Counted from the first letter of the stretch, positions 24,581 to 31,538 are shown. The stretch is DNA of 64,000 nucleotides from Solirubrobacteraceae bacterium (GCA_031177685.1 JAPSGI010000005.1:124001-188000), one strand, 5' to 3'. Numbers and translations: made by a program. Notes: generated by a model from the letters alone, not told the origin.

Positions 24581-24670
24581 TTAGCGAGTGCGCATGTACC
24601 CGCCACTCGCCGCGATAACGCCGATCGCAGCGATGAGAAGCGGGTAGAGCTTCAGCTTCAAATGATCCAT
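24581..24670 (-). CDS. 29-residue membrane peptide
   Basis: An ATG at 24670 opens a 29-codon frame ending TAA at 24581. The Shine-Dalgarno AAGGGAGG lies 7-8 nt before the ATG, among the strongest in the window. The peptide starts MDHLKLKLYP, continues with one hydrophobic helix (about residues 9-24, LLIAAIGVIAASGGY) and ends MRTR. Charge places both ends with positive residues, so orientation is uncertain. It precedes the HD-GYP gene by 55 bp on the same strand and is probably co-transcribed. No family is known to me; a role as a small regulator of the sensor protein is only a guess. Confidence 0.6.
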   Translation of the reverse strand: MDHLKLKLYPLLIAAIGVIAASGGYMRTR

Positions 24671-24715
24671 AGCGAGCCTCCCTTGGGCCCCTTTGGGCAG
24701 GTTTGGGTAGGGACG

Positions 24716-24746
24716 ACGCTAGCAGCGTTTCGGCCGAAATGCACAA
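24716..24746 (-). promoter_or_regulatory. candidate promoter with internal palindrome upstream of the membrane peptide
   Basis: On the minus strand a -35-like TTGTGC (24746-24741) and a -10-like TAGCGT (24721-24716) are separated by 19 nt. The spacer contains the perfect 12-bp palindrome tttcggccgaaa (24728-24739), suitable as a repressor or activator site. The predicted start would lie about 40 nt upstream of the peptide's ATG. Both hexamers are weak, so the promoter is tentative, while the palindrome is a direct observation. Confidence 0.4.
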
Positions 24747-24781
24747 GTTTCTGCCCGGGAGCTGTGCGGAAACTGTTGTGC
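24741..24781. repeat. imperfect inverted repeat between divergent regulator genes
   Basis: The left arm gcacaagtttctgc (24741-24754) matches the reverse complement of the right arm gcggaaactgttgtgc (24766-24781) except for a 2-nt insertion and one mismatch, with 11 bp between. It lies between the divergent membrane-peptide and MerR genes. MerR-type proteins bind inverted repeats of this size inside their own promoter regions, so this is a candidate operator for the adjacent MerR-like protein. Confidence 0.4.
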
Positions 24782-24821
24782 CGCATGCCTCGTGCCGCGC
24801 ACCTGCTCCGATTCATTGGGC

Positions 24822-25718
24822 GTGCGCTACTTGAAGACCAGCGAGGCTGCGGCGCTCCTCAATGTCAGCCCGAATACGTTGCGGGCCTGGGAGCGTCGGT
24901 TCGGCTATCCAAAGCCTCAGCGATCTCCCGGCAAGCACCGGCTCTACACGCACGGCGAGATCGCCGCGCTGAAGGACGCACTTCAGGAGGGGCTGTCGAT
25001 TTCCTCGGCCGTATCCCGTGCGCGCGAGGGCCTGAGCGCTGATGCCGACACCCTGATCGGCGCGCTGTCGTCCTTCGATCGGGAGCGCGCCGACTCTGCG
25101 ATGGAGGCGGCGCTTGCACTCCGGTCGATCGAGCGCTCGGTCGAGGAGATCCTCCTGCCCTCGCTGGAGGAGCTTGAGCAGCGCCACGGCCTCGACAGCG
25201 CCCGCTGGGCGCTTGCCGCTCGCTGGGCGAGCGACTGGCTGCGGCGCGCGCAGCGGCTCACGCCTCCGCCGGTCCGGCGGGTTTCCTTGCTGATCGGCGA
25301 TGCGTCGCGCGACGAGTTGGACCCGGACGCGCCGGCCATCCGAGCACTCGAGCTGCTGTGCGCCCGGGCGGGTGCCCGCCTGTTGTGCCTCTCCGTCCGC
25401 GGGATCGCAGGTCTTGGCGACGCCCTCGCCGTCGCCGAGCCCGACGCGGTCGTCCTCGCTGGCGGCTTCGCCCGCGACGACGAAGTCGCGCGATGGGCCT
25501 ACTCCGTCCGGTCCGCCGCCGGAGCGCTTCCCGTCGCGCTGTACCGGCGAGAAGTACTCCGTCCGCTCCGCGCAAGAACAACCGGCGCGGCCCATCTGTC
25601 CTCAGCGCCCTCCGAAGCCCAGAGCCAGGTACTCGAACTGGTCGAGGCCGGTCGCCTCGCATCCGAGAAGAGAACCTCGCCCACACGACTGGTCCCGCGC
25701 GAGAAGCGCGCGGGGTGA
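24822..25718 (+). CDS. MerR-family regulator with degenerate cobalamin-binding-like domain (CarH/LitR architecture)
   Basis: This 298-residue protein has an N-terminal MerR helix-turn-helix (YLKTSEAAALLNVSPNTLRAW, residues ~3-23, wing to ~45), a helical bundle (about 65-160) and a Rossmann-like C-terminal domain (about 165-255, RRVSLLIGDASRDELD to EPDAVVLAGGF). This is the layout of the B12-dependent photoreceptor CarH. However, the D-x-H-x-x-G cobalamin ligand motif is replaced by DASRDELD, and the W-x9-EH motif of the bundle is not present. It probably senses another ligand or partner. GTG 24822 is chosen; an upstream in-frame GTG at 24792 would add 10 residues. It is divergent from the peptide/HD-GYP genes and 28 bp before the PAS gene. 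Confidence 0.75.
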   Translation: MRYLKTSEAAALLNVSPNTLRAWERRFGYPKPQRSPGKHRLYTHGEIAALKDALQEGLSISSAVSRAREGLSADADTLIGALSSFDRERADSAMEAALALRSIERSVEEILLPSLEELEQRHGLDSARWALAARWASDWLRRAQRLTPPPVRRVSLLIGDASRDELDPDAPAIRALELLCARAGARLLCLSVRGIAGLGDALAVAEPDAVVLAGGFARDDEVARWAYSVRSAAGALPVALYRREVLRPLRARTTGAAHLSSAPSEAQSQVLELVEAGRLASEKRTSPTRLVPREKRAG

Positions 25719-25746
25719 CCCATGAACGACGGAAGGAACTGACGAC

Positions 25747-26250
25747 ATGAGCACGGATGCACAAGGTCAGTCCTCGCTGCGAGTCCTCCAGCGAGATCGC
25801 TCGACCGAACCTCTCAAGGTCTTCTGCGGCCATTGCGGCCGCTCGCCCGACAACGAGTCCGAGGCAGACTCACGCGTCTGCACCAAGTGCGGCCTCGGCC
25901 TGATGCTTCAGGCGCCCGCGGACGCCGCGCCGGGACCCTCCGACCCATTCCTCGTGGTCGACGGTGCGCTGACAATCTGCGCCGTGTCGCGCATCGCGGA
26001 GCGCTTGCTCGAGGTGAGCGAGACCGAGGCAGTCAACCGCCACGTCGCAGAGTTCCTAGTCCCAGCGGACGCTGAGAGTTCTTCGGGGGAGAGCCTGGCC
26101 TCACTGCTCGCTTGGGCTGCCCGCGGCGAAACGCCATCGGCACAGGTGGTCATCCGGCCGGCGAACACCTTCGGCGTCCGCTACTGGGCCCGCGTCGGTC
26201 CGTGCGGCCCTCCGACCGCAGCGCTGCTAGTCCTCGCCGACGCGCGTTAG
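25747..26250 (+). CDS. zinc-ribbon/PAS-domain protein
   Basis: This 167-residue protein has a four-cysteine zinc ribbon (C-G-H-C near residue 27 and C-T-K-C near residue 45). It is followed by a PAS-like domain from about residue 65 (PFLVVDGALTICAVSRIAERLLEVSETEAVNRHVAEFL), the region where PAS domains read the ligand and start with a reference to self. No output domain follows, so it probably acts by binding another protein or DNA. A GGAAGGAAC Shine-Dalgarno precedes the ATG. It lies 28 bp downstream of the MerR-like gene on the same strand. Its last 24 bp overlap the 3' end of the convergent kinase gene. Confidence 0.75.
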   Translation: MSTDAQGQSSLRVLQRDRSTEPLKVFCGHCGRSPDNESEADSRVCTKCGLGLMLQAPADAAPGPSDPFLVVDGALTICAVSRIAERLLEVSETEAVNRHVAEFLVPADAESSSGESLASLLAWAARGETPSAQVVIRPANTFGVRYWARVGPCGPPTAALLVLADAR

Positions 26251-27636
26251 CCCAAAGCGGTCGCCGCTCGTCAGAGGGTTCGGCGATGAGCGGCCATTTT
26301 CGACGGTAATGATTGGGATCGTTGCGGTAATCCTCGTTCCGCTGCCTATTTCGGTTTCGACGGAAAGCCGCCCGTTGCGAGCGTCACAACGCTCGGAACA
26401 TGAGGCAAGCCCGATATGTCCGTCAGATACGGCCACATCACGCACTACCTCATCGAAGCCGACTCCGTCATCTACGACCTCGAGAGTCACAACATGCTCC
26501 TGACGTGTTACAGAGACCTGTAGGCGCTCGGCGCGAGCATGCTTCGCCACATTCGTCACTAGCTCCCTTGCTAGCGACAGAATCAACCGGTCTTCGACGC
26601 CTTCAGCATCCGCGTCTACCGATACGCTTGCATCGAATCCCGCTCTAGCGGCCGCGTTGCTCACGAGTTGGCTCAGGCCCGTGGCGAGACCAGCGCGATC
26701 GGCCACTGTCGGGTGCAGGTCCTTAACGGCGGTACGAAGCTGACGAACAGTCTCATCGACGGCCGCAACGGCGCTACCAAGCGAGTGCGACCCGCCACGT
26801 GCTACGTCTTCCAAATCTTGTCGGGCACAAAGGAGCGTCTGAAGTGCCCCGTCGTGGAGCGACTCGGCCAACGCCTTCCGCTCGCGGGCCTCAGCGTCGA
26901 GGGTTTGCGCGACGAGCCGCCCGCGACTCGCCGCGAGTTCTTCGACCCTACGGGCGCGGTCTCTTGCCAGAAGGGTTTGTCGGACCATGTAGTTGAAGGC
27001 GACAATCAGCCCGCATACGAAAACAACGACTTCAAGCCCAGTGCTGACGTAGATGTTGGCAGCCGCAACGACGAGGGCAACATTGATGGCAAGCGCTGGC
27101 ACTAGCTTGACGTGGCTTCGCAACCGATCCCGGATCGGCGACCCATCCAGAATCCCGATGAGGGAAGTGATCAAAAGGTCGTTGAGAAGTAGCGTGCCGG
27201 CTCCGGTGGCAGCCAGCGCGAGATAGAACCAAAGTCCCGGCGTCAGGTCGAGCGCCCCGAAGGCGGCGGCTCCGCCTACCGCGGTTGCCCCGACGGCGAA
27301 TAGATTGATCGGTACCACGGCGACGCGGTAACGCTGGACGGTCCAAGCACCGAGCTCAGATGCCACGACGATGACTAAGGCGGCCGTTGGCCCGAGGAAC
27401 GCGATCGCAAGCATCAATGGCAGAAACGACGCATCGATTAGCAGCCTTCCTTCGAGCGGGACATACGCAATGGATGCGCCGATCGCACATAACGCGAGAG
27501 CGATGGTCAGGGGATGCCCGAGTGAACCATGCGGTGACGTCGCGCCGACCACGCAGCACGCAATAAGCCCGGGAAACGCAACTGCGTGCGCGCGCGAGGG
27601 ATTCGGTCGACGATGCCTGAATCGATGGCCACTCAC
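26227..27636 (-). CDS. NarL-type sensor histidine kinase with multi-span membrane sensor domain
   Basis: This 469-residue kinase has a membrane domain at ~20-220 homologous to that of the HD-GYP protein: DASFLPLMLAIAFLGPTAA (68-86), VQRYRV (100-105) and HVKLVPALAINVALVVAAA (175-193). A short coiled linker leads to the HisKA_3 dimerisation domain, with phospho-acceptor His261 in ESLHDGALQTLL. The ATPase domain has the N box LARELVTNVAKHA, DDGVGFD, and a C-terminal GSGTRITATIP. It should phosphorylate the response regulator encoded upstream, whose stop overlaps its GTG start by 4 nt. G+C is low for the window (33 of 60 bases at 26281-26340), suggesting transfer. Confidence 0.9.
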   Translation of the reverse strand: MSGHRFRHRRPNPSRAHAVAFPGLIACCVVGATSPHGSLGHPLTIALALCAIGASIAYVPLEGRLLIDASFLPLMLAIAFLGPTAALVIVVASELGAWTVQRYRVAVVPINLFAVGATAVGGAAAFGALDLTPGLWFYLALAATGAGTLLLNDLLITSLIGILDGSPIRDRLRSHVKLVPALAINVALVVAAANIYVSTGLEVVVFVCGLIVAFNYMVRQTLLARDRARRVEELAASRGRLVAQTLDAEARERKALAESLHDGALQTLLCARQDLEDVARGGSHSLGSAVAAVDETVRQLRTAVKDLHPTVADRAGLATGLSQLVSNAAARAGFDASVSVDADAEGVEDRLILSLARELVTNVAKHARAERLQVSVTRQEHVVTLEVVDDGVGFDEVVRDVAVSDGHIGLASCSERCDARNGRLSVETEIGSGTRITATIPIITVENGRSSPNPLTSGDRFGLTRVGED

Positions 27637-28277
27637 TGCAGCACCCCCTCCCGCAGCGCCTTGGCCACCGCGGCGGCTCGGTCGTTGACTTCGAGCTTGT
27701 CGTAGATGTTGCTCAGGTGGGTCTTGATGGTGGATGGGCTCAGGAAGAGGATTCGGGCGATCTCCGGGGCGGAGCGGCCTTCGGCGGCGAGGGTGAGGAT
27801 CTCGCGCTCTCGGGGTGTGAGGCGGGGGCGGGGGTCGTGGCGGTGGGCTCGGATCTGGTCGGCGATTCCGTCGTGGAGGTCCGGGGAGAAGACGGTGCGG
27901 CCGCGGGCGACGCGGGTTATCGCGTCGCAGATCGTGCGGCGGTCGACGTCCTTGAGGAGGTATCCGCGGGCGCCCGCGGCGAGGGCGTCGTAGACGCGGT
28001 CGCTGTCGGTGTACGCCGTGAGGACGAGGACGCGCGTGGGGGACTGGACGTCGCTCAGCGCGGTGACGACCTGGATGCCGCTGAGCGACGGCATGTTGAT
28101 GTCGACGACCGCGACGTCGGGCACCAGTTCCCCAATCAGGACGAGTGCATCGCGCCCGTCTTTGGCCTCGCCCACCAGCTCCAGGTCGGGGCGCGCCTTC
28201 ACCGCTCGCGTGATCCCGTCCCTGTAAAGCGGATGGTCGTCGGCCACCAGAACCGTAACGCGTCCCTGCCCGCCCAT
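27633..28277 (-). CDS. NarL/LuxR-family response regulator
   Basis: This 214-residue response regulator has a receiver domain (1-125) with acidic pocket VADDHPLY, phospho-acceptor Asp59 in VVDINMP, Thr in VLTAYTD and Lys in YLLKDVD. A C-terminal LuxR-type helix-turn-helix follows (about 150-205: LTPREREILTLAAEGRSAPEIA, then STIKTHLSNIYDKL). It is translationally coupled (GTGA overlap) to the histidine kinase, so the two form a two-component system. The target promoters are unknown. Its G+C is as high as the genome average (46 of 60 at 27781-27840), unlike its kinase partner. Confidence 0.95.
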   Translation of the reverse strand: MGGQGRVTVLVADDHPLYRDGITRAVKARPDLELVGEAKDGRDALVLIGELVPDVAVVDINMPSLSGIQVVTALSDVQSPTRVLVLTAYTDSDRVYDALAAGARGYLLKDVDRRTICDAITRVARGRTVFSPDLHDGIADQIRAHRHDPRPRLTPREREILTLAAEGRSAPEIARILFLSPSTIKTHLSNIYDKLEVNDRAAAVAKALREGVLQ

Positions 28278-28348
28278 TGCTCAGCGGACTTTGCCATAAC
28301 AGCGCAGCCCCGGGCGCCGGATCGTCCGGTCGGACTAGGCCGATCGGG

Positions 28349-29500
28349 CTACCCCGTGGAGAGGGCTCGCTCGCGCCCGCGACGGCGCGCCTGACGCGCT
28401 CCAGCCGCCGCGGCCAGGCCGAGCAATCCCAGCGGCAGCAGGACCGCGAGCGAGACGACTGCCGCGCCCGCGAACACCTCCAGCACGCGGACCGCGTCGC
28501 GAACCGCGTCGCGCGGCGTCCAGTTGCCGCCGCCGGCTCCACCGTCGCCCTCGCCCTCTGCGACCACGTTCACGCCGACCACCGAGTAGTCGGTGCGGAT
28601 CCGGAGCCGCCGCAGCGACGCCCGCGCCGACGAGATCTCCGCCCGCACGATCCGCAGCCGCTCCCGGATGCTCGCCGTCTCGTTCCGCGTGTCCGCCGCC
28701 GCGAGCTGGCGCAGCAGCCCCTTGCGCTCCGCCAGGGACTCGTCCAGCCGCTCGCGCGCGCTCACGAACGTCCCGGTCACGTCCTGGCTGCTCTGCGTCC
28801 GCGAGCGCACGTGCCCGAGCTTGGACAGCCGCGCCAGGGCGTCGTCGAGCCGCCGCGTCGGGACGCGCAACTGGAACGACGCCCCCGCGCGGCCGTCGTC
28901 GCCCGTGGACACGGACGAGCTCGCGACGATCCCGCCGACCTCGTCGGTCGCGCGGATCACGCCGTCGGAGACCTCCGGCACCTCGCCGGCGGGGGCGGTC
29001 AGGACCAGCGACGCCTGGCGCTCGACCCGCCGGGCGGCGCCCGGCGCGACCCCGGTCGCGCTCAGCGTCTCCTCGGGGACGACACGGTCGCCGGCTTCCG
29101 GCGTGACCGGCGGCTTCGCGGACGGCTCCGCGAGCGACTCGGCCGTCCCGCCGCGCGCCGGGGAAGGCGCGTTCTGTGGCGACGGCTGCATCTCCTCGCC
29201 GCCGGACGACAGGGAAGCTACGACCACGAGCGCCGCCAGCAGCGACGCCGCGGCGCCGAGCGCGGGCATGAGCGTGCGCCGCGACACGCGCACAACCGAG
29301 AGGCGCCGGCGCCCCCGGCCCGCCCCGCCGAACCCCGCCTCCACCCGCGCGTCCAGCTCGCGTGCGAACTCCTGCCGGATCTCCGGCCGCTGCGCCCGCA
29401 CCGCGCGGACGAGCTCGTCCACGGTTTCGCCCGCCAGCGCCGCGTCCAGGGCGGCCAGCTCGCGCTCGACCTCCGGGTCCATCACGTCACGGCGTCGCAT
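28349..29500 (-). CDS. DUF4349 protein with anti-sigma-like N-terminus
   Basis: This 383-residue protein has a soluble N-terminal segment (1-65) rich in charged helices, a membrane helix at ~78-97, a Pro/Ser/Glu-rich linker (100-140), a DUF4349 domain (about 145-340: LVLTAPAGEVPEVSDGVI, GGIVASSSVS, SFQLRVPTRRLDDALARLSKLG, then a coiled coil of ERLDESLAERKGLL) and a second helix ~343-366 with a basic end. Such topology puts the DUF4349 domain outside. The gene overlaps the ECF sigma gene by 14 bp, and membrane-bound proteins in this position usually act as anti-sigma factors; that is inference here since no ZAS zinc motif is seen. Confidence 0.75.
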   Translation of the reverse strand: MRRRDVMDPEVERELAALDAALAGETVDELVRAVRAQRPEIRQEFARELDARVEAGFGGAGRGRRRLSVVRVSRRTLMPALGAAASLLAALVVVASLSSGGEEMQPSPQNAPSPARGGTAESLAEPSAKPPVTPEAGDRVVPEETLSATGVAPGAARRVERQASLVLTAPAGEVPEVSDGVIRATDEVGGIVASSSVSTGDDGRAGASFQLRVPTRRLDDALARLSKLGHVRSRTQSSQDVTGTFVSARERLDESLAERKGLLRQLAAADTRNETASIRERLRIVRAEISSARASLRRLRIRTDYSVVGVNVVAEGEGDGGAGGGNWTPRDAVRDAVRVLEVFAGAAVVSLAVLLPLGLLGLAAAAGARQARRRGRERALSTG

Positions 29501-30053
29501 CGCACGCCCTCCTGAGCCTCTGCACCGCCCGGTGCAGCATCGTGCCCGCGTTGGACTCGGACACTCCGAGCACGCGGGCGATCTCCCGGTTCGACAACCC
29601 GGCGAAGAACTTCAGCGCCACGAGATCGCGGTCGCGCGGCTCCAGCCCGGCCAGCGCCGCGCGCACGACGCCGCGCCGCAGTGCGCCCTCGACCGCGTCC
29701 TCGGCACCCACCGCATCGACATCCGGCACGTCCCCCGCCAGCGACGCGCGGCGCCGGCGCCGGCGCAGCTCGTCCAGCGCCGCGTTGCGCGCGATCCCGA
29801 ACAGCCACGCCCGCGGCTCGCCGCGCCGCGCGTCGAACGAGCGCCGCCGCCGGTACGCCCGCTCGAACGCGGCCGCGCACACGTCCTCCGCCGCCGAGCG
29901 GTCGCGCAGCAGTCCCGCCACGTACGCGAACACGTCGTCGCGGCTGTCGCGGTAGAGCGCGTCGAAGTCGAGGGCGGGGGAGGCGGACTGCGCGGGGACG
30001 GCCACGGCGAGCGTCTCGGTCACGCCCACACTACGGCGCACCCGGGGATTCAT
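29487..30053 (-). CDS. ECF-type RNA polymerase sigma factor
   Basis: This 188-residue sigma factor has region 2 at about 30-100 (FDALYRDSRDDVFAYVAG, AAEDVCAAAFERAYRRRRSFD, PRAWLFGIARNAALDELRRRRRR) and region 4 at about 125-182 (LEPRDRDLVALKFFAGLSNREIARVLGVS). It lacks regions 1 and 3, as usual for extracytoplasmic function sigmas. The ATG at 30053 overlaps the GDPD stop by 1 nt; GTG codons at residues 9 and 11 could also start it. The overlapping DUF4349 gene downstream is the likely membrane-bound regulator. Its target promoter was not recognised in this window. Confidence 0.9.
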   Translation of the reverse strand: MNPRVRRSVGVTETLAVAVPAQSASPALDFDALYRDSRDDVFAYVAGLLRDRSAAEDVCAAAFERAYRRRRSFDARRGEPRAWLFGIARNAALDELRRRRRRASLAGDVPDVDAVGAEDAVEGALRRGVVRAALAGLEPRDRDLVALKFFAGLSNREIARVLGVSESNAGTMLHRAVQRLRRACDATP

Positions 30054-30751
30054 CACATGGCGGGCGAGAACAGCCGCGGATCGTTGGTGATCACGCCGGT
30101 GACGCCGAGGTCGGCGAAGCGGCGGATGGCGTGCGGATCGTCGACGGTCCAGACGAACAGCTCGCCGCCGGCGTCCCGCACCGCCCGCAGCAGGCGCGGC
30201 GTCACGAGCTTCCAGTGCGCCATCAGGGCGTCGCACAGACCCGCGCGCAGCGCCGCCGCCGCCCGCGCCGGCAGCCGCGCGCGGTAGGCGCCGAGCACCA
30301 CGTACGCGGGCAGCGCCGTCACCGGGTGGCGGGTGTAGTCGCGGCGCAGTCGCGGAACCGACCAGCCCAGCCGAGCGCCCGGCTCGGCGGCGCGCAGCGC
30401 GCGCAGGCTCGCGACGTACTGCGTGGAGATCAGCGCCCGCTCCAGCAGCCCGAACGAGCGCAGCGCCTCCAGCACGCGCACCTCGTAGCCGGGCAGCTTG
30501 AGGTCCACGTCCAGCTCCACGCCGGCGTACGCCGCGGACGCGAAGTGCGCGAGGCCCTCCTCCAGCGTGGGCGCGCCGTCCACCGCGCTGTAGTCGTGCG
30601 CCAGCAGCAGGCGGTCGCCGCCGCGCTCGGGCAGCACGTCGAACTCGATCATGTCGACGCCGGCCGCCAGCGCCGCGTCGAAGGACGCCAGCGTGTTCCC
30701 CGGCGCGATCAGGTCGGCGCCCTTGTGCCCGACTCGCCTCAGCGCTGACAC
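30053..30751 (-). CDS. divergent glycerophosphodiester phosphodiesterase-like protein
   Basis: This 232-residue TIM-barrel protein of the GDPD family cleaves glycerophosphodiesters to glycerol-3-phosphate and alcohol. The family core can be followed: GHKGADLIAPGNTLASF at the N-terminus, GVDMIEFDV with the metal-binding E-x-D, LAHDYS with the second His, VELDVDLK and a C-terminal VWTVDDPHAIRRFADLGVTGVITNDP. Departures from consensus are HK for HR and PGNT for PENT. GTG 30751 is chosen because it overlaps the Nei stop by 13 bp and immediately precedes the motif. It is the link between the repair genes and the sigma factor. Confidence 0.8.
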   Translation of the reverse strand: MSALRRVGHKGADLIAPGNTLASFDAALAAGVDMIEFDVLPERGGDRLLLAHDYSAVDGAPTLEEGLAHFASAAYAGVELDVDLKLPGYEVRVLEALRSFGLLERALISTQYVASLRALRAAEPGARLGWSVPRLRRDYTRHPVTALPAYVVLGAYRARLPARAAAALRAGLCDALMAHWKLVTPRLLRAVRDAGGELFVWTVDDPHAIRRFADLGVTGVITNDPRLFSPAM

Positions 30752-31515
30752 GAGGGACACCAGTACGTGATCCGGTTGTCGTCGCCCTGCCCGCGCGCGA
30801 CGATGCGCGCCCCGCAGCGCCGGCACGGCATCCCGGCCCGGTCGTAGACGCGCCGGTCGCGCGCGAAGGACCCGGTCGCAGCCGATTCCCGCATGCGCGG
30901 GCGCGCCGCCTCGATCACCGCGACCGCCTCGTCGTCGGACACCGCGCCCACCGCGCGCCACGGATCGACGCCGGCGTCCCAGCAGGCCTCCGACTTCCAC
31001 AGGTTGCCGATCCCCGCGACCGTGCGCTGGTCCAGCAGCGCGTCCCCGAACCCGCGCGTCGGATCGTCCTCGCGCAGGCGCTGCAGGAACACCTCGACGG
31101 AGAACTCGTCGGCCACGACGTCGGGCCCCAGCGCGGCGAGCCGCCGGTCGAACCGCGTCCGCGACTCCGTCAGCAGCTCGAGCACCGGCCCGTCGAACTG
31201 GACGACCTCGTGCCCGGGAGTGCGCAGCACGAGCCAGGCGCGCCGCGGCGAGCGTCCCCAGCGCCGGCCCCGCTCGTACGTAGCCCACAGTCCGGTCATC
31301 CGCAGGTGCGAGTGCAGGACGAGGTCGCCCTCGAAGCGCACGAACAGGTGCTTGCCGTGCGCGTCCACCGCGCGCACCGCCCGGCCCGCCAGCCTCTCGG
31401 GCCAGCGGTCCAGGCGGTGCCGCGGCTGCGGCGTGACGATCTCCTCGGGCACCACCCCAGCCAGCACGGGTCGCATCCGGTTCGCGGCGTAGTGGACCGT
31501 GTCGCCCTCGGGCAT
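30739..31515 (-). CDS. nei: Nei/Fpg-family DNA glycosylase (endonuclease VIII type)
   Basis: This 258-residue base-excision-repair enzyme removes oxidised bases and nicks the abasic site. The start MPEGDTV supplies the catalytic Pro2 and Glu3 and fixes the ATG at 31515; the T after PEGD is typical of endonuclease VIII rather than Fpg. A conserved Lys follows in DAHGKHLFV. The helix-two-turn-helix has DQRTVAGIGNLWKSEACW, and the C-terminal zinc finger has C-R-R-C and C-P-S-C. It ends within the GDPD start. Mycobacteria likewise have nei2 beside lhr; here a cupredoxin-like lipoprotein gene is inserted between. Confidence 0.93.
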   Translation of the reverse strand: MPEGDTVHYAANRMRPVLAGVVPEEIVTPQPRHRLDRWPERLAGRAVRAVDAHGKHLFVRFEGDLVLHSHLRMTGLWATYERGRRWGRSPRRAWLVLRTPGHEVVQFDGPVLELLTESRTRFDRRLAALGPDVVADEFSVEVFLQRLREDDPTRGFGDALLDQRTVAGIGNLWKSEACWDAGVDPWRAVGAVSDDEAVAVIEAARPRMRESAATGSFARDRRVYDRAGMPCRRCGARIVARGQGDDNRITYWCPSCQR

Positions 31516-31538
31516 CGCCCAAGGGTAGGAGACCGCTC

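Noticed and set aside
24526-24821. Possible cobalamin riboswitch next to the CarH-like regulator
   Set aside because: No B12-box sequence or multi-stem aptamer was found; inverted repeats there look like protein operators.
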